From NCBI RefSeq assembly GCF_005869845.1, contig NZ_VAWF01000001.1:186001-250000 (forward strand): DNA of 64,000 nucleotides, written 5' to 3'. Made by a program: the position numbers and the translations under genes. The notes under the pieces are model-generated. The model worked only from the letters and a program-made list of their open reading frames with translations. It did not search any database and had not been told where the DNA came from. Below, one piece after another: positions 53,179 through 62,893 of the stretch. The first letter of the stretch is position 1, and each line of letters starts with the position of its first letter. The stretch comes from Fodinibius saliphilus. Lineage in GTDB: Bacteria; Bacteroidota; Rhodothermia; Balneolales; Balneolaceae.

Positions 53179-54195
53179 TTAGTTTATATCAAGCACAACT
53201 CGAAATCGTGCTTCATTGTTAATCATGCGCTCATAGGCCTCATTTGCCTGTTGAAGGGGAAAGGTTTCAATTTTGGGAGTTATCTTTTTAAGTGCACTGA
53301 AGTCGAGGGTATCTTCAGATGCTTTGGGACTGCCACTGGGCCATCCGGTAATAGATTTTCGACCGGTAATAAGCTGCATAGGTGATACTTCTACAGGGTC
53401 TACAGTGGCCGCAACAATCATAAGCTGTCCGTTGCGAGCTAGCCCATTAACAATTTCGGTGATAGCCTTACTACTGGGAGCCGTAGCAAGAATTATATCC
53501 GCGCCACCAAGGGATTGCAGTTTCTCAACAGGATCAGTTGTTGTGGTGTCAATATAATGGTCGGCTCCCAATTCTTGGGCTAGTTCTTTTTTCTCTGTAC
53601 CACGAGAGAGAGCAACAACTTCACATCCAAAGTGTTGAGCATATTGGACTCCCAAATGACCAAGTCCGCCAATGCCCTGAACGGCAACGATATCACCGGC
53701 CTCAAGATTACTGTTGCGTAATGCATTGAAGGTTGTAATGCCGGCACAAAGCAAAGGAGCAGCTTTGGCCGAATCAAGACTTTTTGGGATGGAAGCAAGA
53801 GCACTTTCTGGAGCAGTCATATATTCGGCATAACCGCCATCAAAGTGGATGCCGGTAACCTGAGCATTTTCACAGTTAATGAAATCTCCGTTCCGGCAAG
53901 CTTCACATTGGAAGCAGTGTCCGCCGTGCCAGCCAACGCCTATCCGCTGCCCCTTATGCCAAGATGAAATATTGCTACCTGTTTCTTCAATAGTGCCTAT
54001 AACTTCGTGTCCCGGCACTCGCGGGTAATTGATACCTGGAAAAGTACCATCTTTTACAAAGGCATCGCTGTGGCAAATACCACAGGCCTGAACTTGTATT
54101 AAAACTTCATTTGCATCCGGGGAAGGTATCTCTTTTTCAACCTCAATAAAGTCGGATCCCGGCTCTGTTATTTGCATCGCTTTCATACTGCTCAT
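53179..54195 (-). CDS. Zinc-dependent alcohol dehydrogenase
   Basis: 338 residues. Catalytic zinc ligands are Cys in ACGICHSDAF and His/Glu in RVPGHEVIG. The structural zinc site is CFQCEACRNGDFINC. The cofactor fold has VQGIGGLGHLGVQYAQ. The GWHGGHC and GITTFNAL blocks fit the AdhA/AdhP group, which interconverts primary alcohols and aldehydes with NAD(P). Convergent with the exporter; no shared operon. Confidence 0.92.
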   Translation of the reverse strand: MSSMKAMQITEPGSDFIEVEKEIPSPDANEVLIQVQACGICHSDAFVKDGTFPGINYPRVPGHEVIGTIEETGSNISSWHKGQRIGVGWHGGHCFQCEACRNGDFINCENAQVTGIHFDGGYAEYMTAPESALASIPKSLDSAKAAPLLCAGITTFNALRNSNLEAGDIVAVQGIGGLGHLGVQYAQHFGCEVVALSRGTEKKELAQELGADHYIDTTTTDPVEKLQSLGGADIILATAPSSKAITEIVNGLARNGQLMIVAATVDPVEVSPMQLITGRKSITGWPSGSPKASEDTLDFSALKKITPKIETFPLQQANEAYERMINNEARFRVVLDIN

Positions 54196-54379
54196 AAAAA
54201 TAGTTTTAATTAATATTTGATCTCATTTCGATTAACAGATTTAATTGAGTAATCATTTACCAGTCGTGGAACAAAAATAATCAGTTGTGTTTATATTTAT
54301 TCGTAAGGACAAGTCTTCTTATATTCTTATGATTCAATAGCAATAAGTAACATTATTAAATCAATATTTGATCTTGCTC

Positions 54380-56728
54380 ATGCGCAAAACTGGTGTTTTA
54401 TTCCCATATTTTCGATTCATTATTATTTTGGCAACTGTATTCTTTTCTATTGGCATTCATCAACAAACCAATGCCCAATCATTTGATTATGATGCCTATC
54501 CCAAATTGGATTTTGACTTCATAACTCTAACATTGGATTTGGGTATACAACCGCAAAATTTGCGAATTGATGGGGCGGCAAAGTATACCATAGAAGCAAA
54601 TATCAGTGGGGCAGATACTCTAACATTATTAGCTTCTCATTTAGACATAAGTTCGGTTTCAGTAGATGAAGAATCGGCAGATTATTCCCTACATAACGAT
54701 TCTCTTTTTGTTCCGGTGGTTGATTCTACGGAGAAGGGGCAGCAATATACAGTGAATATACGATATTCGGGTAATCCTACATTTGGGTTACTAAAAAATC
54801 AGAATGGTACGGTTTGGACTTCAATGCTCCCCAAAACCCAGCGCCATTGGGTACCTGTTGTGGATCACCCCAATGTAGATTTCAAGACCAACTTTAATAT
54901 TGCAGTGCCTTCCGGTTTTCAACTTTGGGCTAGCGGTAAAAAGGTAAAAGAAGAAACCGTATCAGTAGATGTTATGCGATATCATTTCTCCTCAGGCACT
55001 AGCATACCGGCTTCAAGTCTTGCTTTTGCCATCGGTGATTTTAAACACGACTCTACAAAATATCGATCTAAAAAGATAAATATTGCTACTGAACAGCCAC
55101 TTACTGCAAGGGTGGAAACAGAGAACTTACTAGCAAAAGCCCAAAAATACCTAACTGAATTGTCGGATAGGTTACAGCTCAATTATCCTTATAACCAATT
55201 GAATATTATAGTGGCAGAAGATCATAATTGGGAATCAAAATCGTGGGGCGCGTCCACCGTATTTCTATATGAGAACAGGGGATCTCTAGAGATACAGTTA
55301 CTGCGGGGTATTATAGGACAGTGGTTTGGTGAATATCAGCGTGTGCAGCAGTGGGATGATGCCGATGCCTTAACACTTTACCAGACATTAATAGCAAATG
55401 AAATGGTAGAATCCTCACTAGAGTTAGATACCGCTGATAGCCCAGAGGATGTTCCTTTCACTGTATATGAAAATTATGGTACTAGTCGCTGGAATATGTG
55501 GCAAAGAGGGGTAGAAGGATGGCAAAATGCATCTGTTCGTTCATTTATCAAAACAGAAGCTCCCAATATATTAGCTAACCAAAAGGCTATTGTATCTTGG
55601 CAAAAGTATGCCGATGCATGGTATCAAGATATTGGACAACCTCTGTTTGAAAAGCCTAAACTAACAGTTAAAAAAGAAATGATGGATAAAAGTTCGCAAG
55701 ATTCCATCTTATATAGGGTTAGCTATGAACTGAATGAAGCAGAAGGTCAGTTGAAACTCCGATTTAAGGCAGAAAAGGGGAGCTATTCCGATCTTGTTAC
55801 GATCAATGCTTCAGAAATATATCCTAACAAAAACAAGTCATCGGAAGTTACCTTTACGGGCAATGAAGATACGATCGTACTTCAGGTAGAGCCAATGATT
55901 GGCACTATCCAACTGATCACTTCAGGCTATCCTAATTTAGTTTTAGATGAATATAAGCCTGCTTCTTTCCTTATATATGAACTTCGAAATGGAGAAACTG
56001 TAGATGAGCGTGCAGCCGCAGCAGGGAAGCTGGGCATCCATACCGATAATCCAGATCTCCAACTAGCAATTAAGGATTTCATGAAAAGAGATATCGAACC
56101 TAAAGTAGAGGCTGCTCTTCTTCGTTCTTTTGGTGATATTACCGATGGAGCTACAGGTACAGAACAAGTTTTCTTAGCTGCCTTGAAGAGTGAACATCAA
56201 GTTATTCGGGAAGCCGGATTGACAGCTCTACAAAATTTTAAAGGAAATACCTCTATCATTGACCGAGTAGAGAATATAGCCCAAAGGACTGATAACTTTG
56301 TGTTCTTTAAAAAAGCTGTCCAGGTATTAACGAGTTTGACATCCAAGGCTCAGTTTACTGGTTTTGCCGAGTCGGTAGTTCAACAAGATTCGGTCGGAAA
56401 AAGAGCTATATTTGTAATACAGGAATTAGCCAATATGGGAGCGATAAAAGAGGCTATTGAAAGAGCAGAGCTGTTTATTTCGAGAGACTATGATTATGAA
56501 ATTCGTATGCAGGCAATGCGCTGCCTTATACAGCATGACCATACCCCAAGCGACTGGCTTAGCAGGGCAAGTGAGTTATTAAAAGATCCTGATCCGCGTA
56601 TTCGGTTTCTGCTTGTTAAAGGATTAGAGAAAAATAGGAATAAAGAGATTACGGATTTCTTATCAGAATATATTCAGGACGAATATGATGCCAGGGTTTA
56701 TACGAAAATTGACCAGCTCTTACAGTAA
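54380..56728 (+). CDS. M1 aminopeptidase-like protein with a lost zinc site, plus HEAT-type repeats
   Basis: 782 residues from ATG 54380 (a TTG at 54368 is a poorer start). Signal peptide to NAQS. The N-terminal half follows the M1 plan (LTLTLDLGIQPQNLRIDGAA; RHWVPVVDHPNVDFKTNFNI). The exopeptidase GxMEN becomes WGASTV and HExxHQWFG becomes RGIIGQWFGE (about 309-318), and the downstream LNEGFA glutamate is absent, so catalysis looks impossible. The C-terminal third (about 540-782) holds HEAT-like helices (VFLAALKSEHQVIREAGLTA). It may bind peptides or act as a periplasmic scaffold. Monocistronic. Confidence 0.8.
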   Translation: MRKTGVLFPYFRFIIILATVFFSIGIHQQTNAQSFDYDAYPKLDFDFITLTLDLGIQPQNLRIDGAAKYTIEANISGADTLTLLASHLDISSVSVDEESADYSLHNDSLFVPVVDSTEKGQQYTVNIRYSGNPTFGLLKNQNGTVWTSMLPKTQRHWVPVVDHPNVDFKTNFNIAVPSGFQLWASGKKVKEETVSVDVMRYHFSSGTSIPASSLAFAIGDFKHDSTKYRSKKINIATEQPLTARVETENLLAKAQKYLTELSDRLQLNYPYNQLNIIVAEDHNWESKSWGASTVFLYENRGSLEIQLLRGIIGQWFGEYQRVQQWDDADALTLYQTLIANEMVESSLELDTADSPEDVPFTVYENYGTSRWNMWQRGVEGWQNASVRSFIKTEAPNILANQKAIVSWQKYADAWYQDIGQPLFEKPKLTVKKEMMDKSSQDSILYRVSYELNEAEGQLKLRFKAEKGSYSDLVTINASEIYPNKNKSSEVTFTGNEDTIVLQVEPMIGTIQLITSGYPNLVLDEYKPASFLIYELRNGETVDERAAAAGKLGIHTDNPDLQLAIKDFMKRDIEPKVEAALLRSFGDITDGATGTEQVFLAALKSEHQVIREAGLTALQNFKGNTSIIDRVENIAQRTDNFVFFKKAVQVLTSLTSKAQFTGFAESVVQQDSVGKRAIFVIQELANMGAIKEAIERAELFISRDYDYEIRMQAMRCLIQHDHTPSDWLSRASELLKDPDPRIRFLLVKGLEKNRNKEITDFLSEYIQDEYDARVYTKIDQLLQ

Positions 56729-56739
56729 GTAGAAATATT

Positions 56740-56780
56740 AAGAGTAATGTAATGAGCGGTATATTCCGCTCATTACTCTT
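56740..56780. terminator. Terminator hairpin between convergent genes
   Basis: AAGAGTAATG-(taatg)-AGCGG pairs with CCGCTCATTACTCTT: a 15-pair stem with a 5-base bulge and a 6-base loop. It sits between the M1-like gene and the ABC permease and can act in both directions. Confidence 0.75.
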
Positions 56781-56791
56781 ATTTGAAAAGT

Positions 56792-58096
56792 TTATCCTTC
56801 TCTAATCCATTTTATCAGCTCTTTGAAATTGGCACTTTTACCATAACTGAGTATTCCTACGCTATAAATTTTGGCACTTAACCACATCGTTCCGCCAAAT
56901 GTAGCAATCATCAGAACAATAGAGAGACCAATTTGCCATATGGGTACATCAGTAATGGCAATGCGAGTAATCATTACAATAGGGGTACAGAAGGGGATGA
57001 GCGATCCTACCACAGAAAGCATACCATCCGGGTTTTCCATGGTTTGAAACATAATCATATAGGCAGCCATAATTGGTACCATAATCGGTATCATATACTG
57101 TTGGGTATCTGTCTCTGAATCAACAGCTGAACCGATAGCAGCAAAAAGGGCACTGTAGATCAAATATCCTAAAAGGAAGAAGATAATAAAATAGATGATT
57201 AGTGAAGTCTCTATAGTGGGAATAGAAAATACAGAGGGGTCAATACCCTGTGAGGCTTGGGCCGCTTTTTGAGCCTCTGACATGCCACTCATCTCATCCA
57301 TTAAAAACATACCTGCAATAGGTCCGGCGGCTGCAGCCAGCCCTAATAATGAGGCTATCCAGAATGTCATTTGTGATAGTGCCAGAGCACCAATACCACA
57401 TAGCTTACCCAATAGCAGTTCAATAGGTTTAACTGAAGATGCAATTACCTCAATAATGCGATTTGTCTTTTCTTCAATAACACTGCGAGTTATGAGTCCG
57501 CCATAGCCGGTGATAGCACCAAAAATAATAACCCCCATTATGACTCCTACAATAGTCAGGAAGCCAGTATCATCTTCGGTTTCTTCGCCTTCTTGGGTAA
57601 GCTTTCGGGTTTCAAGAGTTACACTACTAGCATAGATCTCCTTTACATCTTCTGATACGTTAGCCCGATCCAGACGTTCATCCCTGATAACTTCACGAAG
57701 ATCAGACCGAATTGAAGACTGAAGCTTAAGACCGCCTGCCCCGCTGGATACAAATTCAGCATTTGCATCACCGGCTATATGGGCTTCATCAAGCAATAGG
57801 TAGCCATCGATCTTCTCGGCTTGTACCAGCGATCGCAAAGAATCTTCTGAAACATCATTAAAATTTTGGTATTGTTCTTCATCAAGACTATTAAGGCGTG
57901 AGTAGAGTACTTCAGTATTATCTTTTATGCCGATTGTTCGCTGAGTATCAGAATCCCAAACCGAGATTCCTATTACAATTCCAATAAAAGCCACCATCCC
58001 AAGGGGAATTAAAATGGTAGCAATAATAAATGCTTTTGAACGGATGCGGGTCATATATTCCCGCTTCAATACAAGTAGTATCTGTTGCAGACTCAT
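56792..58096 (-). CDS. ABC-2 type exporter permease, NatB-like
   Basis: 434 residues. First helix at about 17-43 (SKAFIIATILIPLGMVAFIG), then a periplasmic domain of about 130 residues, then five to six helices between about 180 and 420. The block GYGGLITRSVIEEKTNRIIEVIASSVKP is the signature of NatB/YhaP-type permeases (IxEEKxxRxxEvlxs). With the ATPase encoded upstream it forms an exporter; sodium or an unknown compound could be the substrate. It starts 3 bases after the ATPase stop. Confidence 0.9.
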   Translation of the reverse strand: MSLQQILLVLKREYMTRIRSKAFIIATILIPLGMVAFIGIVIGISVWDSDTQRTIGIKDNTEVLYSRLNSLDEEQYQNFNDVSEDSLRSLVQAEKIDGYLLLDEAHIAGDANAEFVSSGAGGLKLQSSIRSDLREVIRDERLDRANVSEDVKEIYASSVTLETRKLTQEGEETEDDTGFLTIVGVIMGVIIFGAITGYGGLITRSVIEEKTNRIIEVIASSVKPIELLLGKLCGIGALALSQMTFWIASLLGLAAAAGPIAGMFLMDEMSGMSEAQKAAQASQGIDPSVFSIPTIETSLIIYFIIFFLLGYLIYSALFAAIGSAVDSETDTQQYMIPIMVPIMAAYMIMFQTMENPDGMLSVVGSLIPFCTPIVMITRIAITDVPIWQIGLSIVLMIATFGGTMWLSAKIYSVGILSYGKSANFKELIKWIREG

Positions 58097-58099
58097 AGA

Positions 58100-59020
58100 T
58101 TAGACTAATTCTTTTTCATTAATATTATCTTCTCCGACAGTAGAGATGAAAATTTCGGTAAGAGAGGGTTCGACGCGTTCGAACTTATAGATTTCTGCAT
58201 GGTTCATTGCAGTTTTAAGTATATCCTGCATATGCTGTCCATTGAGTACGCGGATTTCTGCAAAATTAGTAGACCGATTATTGATGCGTACATTATCCAG
58301 TTTGTCTAAGAAACTATGGTCTCCTTCAAACTCAATATTGACAGTATTCTTTCCGAACTTCTGTTTGATATCGCGAAGATTACCATTAAGAACGGCTCTG
58401 CCATTATTGAAAAGGCAGATTTCGTCACACATCTGTTCTACTTGTTCCATGCGGTGGGTTGAAAAGAGTACCGTTTTCCCTTTTTCACGTAGTTCGATAA
58501 CAATCTCTTTGAGCATCTCACTGTTGATGGGGTCAAGTCCGCTAAAAGGTTCATCAAAGATATACAGATCTGGTTCATGGGCAATAGTAGCAATAAACTG
58601 TATCTTTTGAGACATCCCTTTGGATAGTTCTCCAACCTCTTTGTTGTACCAGTCAGAGGCTTCAAAGCGGTCAAGCCAGTATTTAGTGGCTTCTTTGGCT
58701 TTGCTGTAACTTAACCCTTTAAGCTGTGCCAGGTAGATAAGCTGTTCGCCCACCTTCATTTTTTTGTAGAGTCCTCGTTCTTCGGGCATATACCCAATCA
58801 TACTCTGTGTTTTGGGGCTTACCTCTTCACCATTTATGGTTACTGTGCCGCTATCGGCAATAAGAATGTGATTTATTATACGTATTGCAGTAGTTTTACC
58901 GGCTCCATTGGGTCCCAATAACCCAAATATACGGCCTTTGGGTACTTCAAAGCTCACATCCCGAACGGCCTGTGTATCCCCAAAAGATTTATTGATATTA
59001 CGTACTTCAATTACAGCCAT
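58100..59020 (-). CDS. ABC exporter ATP-binding protein, NatA-like
   Basis: 306 residues. Walker A GLLGPNGAGKTTAIRI, Q-loop MIGYMPEERGLYKKM, signature LSKGMSQKIQFI, Walker B DLYIFDEPFSGLDP and H-loop FSTHRMEQ. The C-terminal 80 residues (from NTVNIEFEG) form the extra domain of NatA-type ATPases with PSLTEIFISTVGE. It powers the permease encoded three bases downstream. A divergent promoter region of 161 bases separates it from glgA. Confidence 0.94.
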   Translation of the reverse strand: MAVIEVRNINKSFGDTQAVRDVSFEVPKGRIFGLLGPNGAGKTTAIRIINHILIADSGTVTINGEEVSPKTQSMIGYMPEERGLYKKMKVGEQLIYLAQLKGLSYSKAKEATKYWLDRFEASDWYNKEVGELSKGMSQKIQFIATIAHEPDLYIFDEPFSGLDPINSEMLKEIVIELREKGKTVLFSTHRMEQVEQMCDEICLFNNGRAVLNGNLRDIKQKFGKNTVNIEFEGDHSFLDKLDNVRINNRSTNFAEIRVLNGQHMQDILKTAMNHAEIYKFERVEPSLTEIFISTVGEDNINEKELV

Positions 59021-59181
59021 AGTTCTTTATTTAGTTATTTGATTCTCAAGTGAATAAATGAAAAAACTTTTTGATACAAATTTAAAGTTTTGATTAATTC
59101 AGCGTAACCTAGTGAACATACATTATTCTGCCAAAAAGATTTACCCATACGAAGTCCTTTAATAAGAGTTACGATATTATA

Positions 59182-60621
59182 ATGGAAGTGATTCATTTCA
59201 GTACAGAGTGTTACCCTGTTGCCAAGGTTGGTGGCCTGGCTGATGTTGTTGGGGCCCTGCCAAAATATTTATTAAAGCAAGATGTATCTGCTGCAGTAGT
59301 GATGCCAAAATATGGAAATAAATGGATTCGAAACCACGCTTTTGAGACAGTTTTTGAGGATACAACTCCACTGGGGGATTGGAAATTTGAATTTCGTATT
59401 CAGCGCCAGAAAGGGGATATTCTCGGGTTTCCGCTCTTTGTAGTAGATATTCCCAAACGCTTTGACCGGCCCGGTATCTATGCCGATCCCCATACCGGAA
59501 GTGGCTATGCTGATGATTTTGAGCGTTTTGCCAGTTTTCAGATTGCCATACTTGATTGGATTAATCAGATGCAACACAAACCAGACCTGCTGCATTGCCA
59601 TGATCACCATACCGGGTTAATACCTTTTATGCTTACACAGAGCTATCGCTATCGGGATATCAAGCATTTACCCACCGTATTGACGGTTCATAATGGAGAG
59701 TATCACGGTATTTTTGATAGGAAGAATGTGTATCAGCTCCCTGAATTTGATATGCAACATATTGGATTGGCTGATTGGGATGGGAAACTGAACTGTTTGG
59801 CAGCAGGCCTTAAAACCTGTTGGCAGATTACAACGGTATCAGAGTCTTACATGGATGAGCTCGCTCATAACAGTAATGGCTTGGAATGGTTATTTCGGAA
59901 TGAGAAACAGAAATCCCGGGGTATAATAAATGGGATTGATACTACGGTATGGGATCCCCAAACTGATCCCATGATTGCTCATCATTTTAGCAAAGAGGAT
60001 GTTACATCCGGCAAACAAAAGAACAAGGAAGTTCTTTGTGAGCAATTCAGTTTAGATCCCAATCGACCTACAATCTCATATATCGGACGTCTAGCTTATG
60101 AAAAGGGAGCAGATCTGTTGCCAGACTTATTTCGCGAATATTTAGAGGATTCCCAGTCGGTGAATTTTATTGTATTGGGAACCGGAAGCCGTGAGCTACA
60201 CAGGGAGTTTTCAAATATGAATGAACGTTTTGTAGGATACTTTGATGCAACACTGGACTTTAATGAACCATTGGCTCACCAAATATATGCCGGAAGTGAT
60301 TTTATGATCATGCCCTCTCGTGTAGAGCCTTGTGGGTTAAACCAGATGTATTCAATGCGTTACGGAACTATCCCAATTGTACGTAACATCGGGGGTCTTA
60401 AAGATACCGTAATTGATATTGGGGAACCCAACGGATATGGTCTTACGTTTTATGACTTCTTGCATGATGCGGCAAGTGAAGCTTTGCAACGAGCACTTGA
60501 TTTTTATCAGGACCAGAAAGAAATAAAGAATACTCGCAGGCGAATAATGAGTCTTGATTTTTCTTGGAAAGCTTCTGCCAAAGAGTATATTAAAATGTAT
60601 AATAAATTGACCGAAAAATAG
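59182..60621 (+). CDS. glgA: Glycogen synthase (ADP-glucose type)
   Basis: 479 residues, a GT5 enzyme. The N-terminal signature is CYPVAKVGGLADVVGALPKYL-like with the ADP-glucose-binding KVGG lysine. Further landmarks are TVLTVHNGEYHGIF, GIINGIDTTVWDP, ISYIGRLAYEKGADL and the C-terminal MIMPSRVEPCGLNQMYSMRY. It adds glucosyl units from ADP-glucose to alpha-1,4-glucan. It is the first gene of a glgA-glgC unit, 22 bases before glgC. Confidence 0.95.
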   Translation: MEVIHFSTECYPVAKVGGLADVVGALPKYLLKQDVSAAVVMPKYGNKWIRNHAFETVFEDTTPLGDWKFEFRIQRQKGDILGFPLFVVDIPKRFDRPGIYADPHTGSGYADDFERFASFQIAILDWINQMQHKPDLLHCHDHHTGLIPFMLTQSYRYRDIKHLPTVLTVHNGEYHGIFDRKNVYQLPEFDMQHIGLADWDGKLNCLAAGLKTCWQITTVSESYMDELAHNSNGLEWLFRNEKQKSRGIINGIDTTVWDPQTDPMIAHHFSKEDVTSGKQKNKEVLCEQFSLDPNRPTISYIGRLAYEKGADLLPDLFREYLEDSQSVNFIVLGTGSRELHREFSNMNERFVGYFDATLDFNEPLAHQIYAGSDFMIMPSRVEPCGLNQMYSMRYGTIPIVRNIGGLKDTVIDIGEPNGYGLTFYDFLHDAASEALQRALDFYQDQKEIKNTRRRIMSLDFSWKASAKEYIKMYNKLTEK

Positions 60622-60643
60622 CTAAGGACACAAAGAGTTATTT

Positions 60644-61915
60644 ATGCGTAGTAAAGCAATTGCAGTTATTTTAGGTGGTGGAAAAGGAACACGATTATTT
60701 CCACTCACTAAGCTTCGTTCAAAACCCGCAGTTCCGATAGCCGGTAAATATCGACTTGTAGATATTCCTATCTCAAACTGTCTAAATTCGGATATCCGGC
60801 GTATTTATGTACTTACCCAGTTCAATTCAGCCTCGTTAAATCGTCATATCAAAAATACTTATAATTTTGATGTTTTCAGTGATGGGTTTGTAGATATTCT
60901 TGCTGCTGAACAAACTCCCAAAAGTAAGACTTGGTACCAAGGTACCGCAGATGCGGTTCGCCAGTCAATTCATCACATGGAAAGCCACCGGCATGAGCAT
61001 GTGTTTGTACTTTCGGGTGATCAGCTTTACCAGATGGACTACCGTGATTTAATGGAGAAGCATGAACGTTTTGATGCAGATTTGACCGTAGCAACTATTC
61101 CCGTGGTAGCTGAAGATGCTACCGGCTTTGGGATTATGAGAACCAATAAACAGGGAGAGATTGAAAGCTTTGTAGAAAAGCCCGATACTGATGAGCTTGA
61201 TCAGTGGCAGTCTGATACTGAAGAAAAATTTAGCAAGGATGGTCGTGTGTACCTGGCTTCTATGGGAATCTATATCTTTAAAAAAGAGGCCCTGAATGAA
61301 CTATTAGATGAACATGAAGAGGCCACCGATTTTGGAAAAGAGATTATTCCACAGGCCATTAATAATAATTTTAAAGTGCAGAGTTTTGAATTTGATGGCT
61401 ACTGGACGGATATCGGAACTATTGAATCTTTTTTTGAAGCCAATCTTGATCTCACCGATGATCTGCCGAAATTTAATTTGTATGACAACGAAGATTTTAT
61501 CTATACGCATGCCCGTTTGCTCCCCGCATCAAAACTTTCGGGAACAACTTTTGATCACTCGGTACTTGCCGAGGGCTGTTTGATAGAAGCCAGCAGAATT
61601 GAGCGTTCTGTTATAGGTATACGGTCTCGCATTGGTAAAGGCACAACCATTGAGAATTCTATTATCATGGGTAACGACTATTTTCAGTCTCAAAGTGAGA
61701 TGGAAGAGAGTGAAAGGGAGCCTTCGGTAATGGGGATAGGGGAACGTTGCTTTATTAGTAATGCTATTATTGATAAAAATGTACGTATAGGCGATGATGT
61801 TCGTATTGCCGGAGGAGACCACTTGGAAGACGGGGAATACGAGCAATACCACGTTGTAGATGGTATTGTAATTGTTCCCAAAGGTGAAGCTATTCCTGCA
61901 GGTACTAAAATTTAA
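60644..61915 (+). CDS. glgC: Glucose-1-phosphate adenylyltransferase
   Basis: 423 residues. The nucleotide site is ILGGGKGTRLFPLTKLRSKPA. Other landmarks are YQGTADAVRQSIHHME, VFVLSGDQLYQMDY, GFGIMRTN, SFVEKPDTDEL and DGYWTDIGTIESFFEANLDL. The C-terminal part has the left-handed helix repeats of the family (IRSRIGKGTTIENSIIMGND). It makes ADP-glucose from glucose-1-phosphate and ATP, feeding GlgA. The arginine allosteric region at the N-terminus is kept. Confidence 0.96.
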   Translation: MRSKAIAVILGGGKGTRLFPLTKLRSKPAVPIAGKYRLVDIPISNCLNSDIRRIYVLTQFNSASLNRHIKNTYNFDVFSDGFVDILAAEQTPKSKTWYQGTADAVRQSIHHMESHRHEHVFVLSGDQLYQMDYRDLMEKHERFDADLTVATIPVVAEDATGFGIMRTNKQGEIESFVEKPDTDELDQWQSDTEEKFSKDGRVYLASMGIYIFKKEALNELLDEHEEATDFGKEIIPQAINNNFKVQSFEFDGYWTDIGTIESFFEANLDLTDDLPKFNLYDNEDFIYTHARLLPASKLSGTTFDHSVLAEGCLIEASRIERSVIGIRSRIGKGTTIENSIIMGNDYFQSQSEMEESEREPSVMGIGERCFISNAIIDKNVRIGDDVRIAGGDHLEDGEYEQYHVVDGIVIVPKGEAIPAGTKI

Positions 61916-62180
61916 AAAGGAAATGATATTATTCATTTAACCTTATATAAGCTGTACAAGAATACTGCCAATTTTCCTTCGAAGTTAGGTGTCACAAAGT
62001 AGCTTAATTAGGCTTGGTTCTGGTACAAGTTGAAAGCATATGCCAGTTGGGCTATTGAAAAAAATGTCAGCTAACAGCTCCCAAATATAAGTTCCAAGGG
62101 GTTTGTCTCTTGTTAAAAATAATAAGGCAGATATGAGGGCAGAGCCATCTCAGAGGGAGGTTTACTGCTTATAAAAGCCT

Positions 62181-62891
62181 CTATTCATCACTTTGTATTT
62201 CATTGAGTTTGCTCATTGCCCTTTCATTTAGATTATCGAACAGCTCTTTTGAGATATCCCCCACGGTGTACTTAAGATGTAGCCATACTACATAAGTCGC
62301 CATGACGTCCTCATAGCAGTAGTGTTCAATTTCAGCCAGTTTATCTTCTCGGAACATTTTGAGTACTTCATTCCCTTCACCGGTTTGTTTAAATGGAATA
62401 TCAATGAGATAGCCCAGGTGCTTCAGCTTGGGCCACGAGCTAGCCCCATAGTTGCTAAACTCATCAAGCAGATCCACATTATCGTTGCTGTAACGATATT
62501 TGATGTCGTAGTGATTGAGCCGTTTAGGCATCTGAAGTCCATGCTTAAGGGCTCTGTAGGTGAGCAGGGGTAGATCAAATCCGCGGCCGTTGTGATGAAC
62601 CAACCCAAAATCTTTGTATGTGCTCAGGGCGTCAAAAAGTTTGATCAATCCTTCTTTTTCATCGGTACCGTGCCAGCCTACTTTCTTTTTGGGAGCGCCA
62701 TTGTTTTCGATCCATAATCCAACCCAAGAGATCATATGGTGATACATGGGAGGCAAAAACCCTGAAGAATTACGGGCTAATTTTTCACTTGCCTGGATCA
62801 GAAGATCGTCATCATCCTTTTCGGGATCTTCAATTACATTACGAACAAATTCAAAATCGGGAATCGTTTCTACATCAAATACAAAAAACAT
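62181..62891 (-). CDS. PolB-type 3'-5' exonuclease
   Basis: 236 residues. DnaQ-like acidic motifs: FVFDVETIPDF (Exo I), VHHNGRGFDLPLLTYRAL (Exo II) and HYCYEDVMATYVVWL (Exo III, YxxxD form). The domain matches the stand-alone exonuclease family resembling the PolB proofreading domain. It would trim DNA or RNA 3' ends with two metal ions. It begins two bases after the asparaginase stop, so the two are one leftward operon. The 265 bases to glgC hold nothing certain. Confidence 0.88.
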   Translation of the reverse strand: MFFVFDVETIPDFEFVRNVIEDPEKDDDDLLIQASEKLARNSSGFLPPMYHHMISWVGLWIENNGAPKKKVGWHGTDEKEGLIKLFDALSTYKDFGLVHHNGRGFDLPLLTYRALKHGLQMPKRLNHYDIKYRYSNDNVDLLDEFSNYGASSWPKLKHLGYLIDIPFKQTGEGNEVLKMFREDKLAEIEHYCYEDVMATYVVWLHLKYTVGDISKELFDNLNERAMSKLNEIQSDE

Positions 62892-62893
62892 GG

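Noticed and set aside
22183-54393. The string TTGCTCATGCGC at the start regions of the U32 gene and the M1-like gene
   Set aside because: Too short (12 bases) and at only two sites; no repeat structure extends from it. Used only to note the ATG choices.
61916-62180. Plus-strand fragments resembling a 23S rRNA-intervening-sequence (four-helix bundle) protein
   Set aside because: Only a few residues (YKNTANFPSKLG) are suggestive and stops interrupt every frame; too weak to report as a pseudogene.
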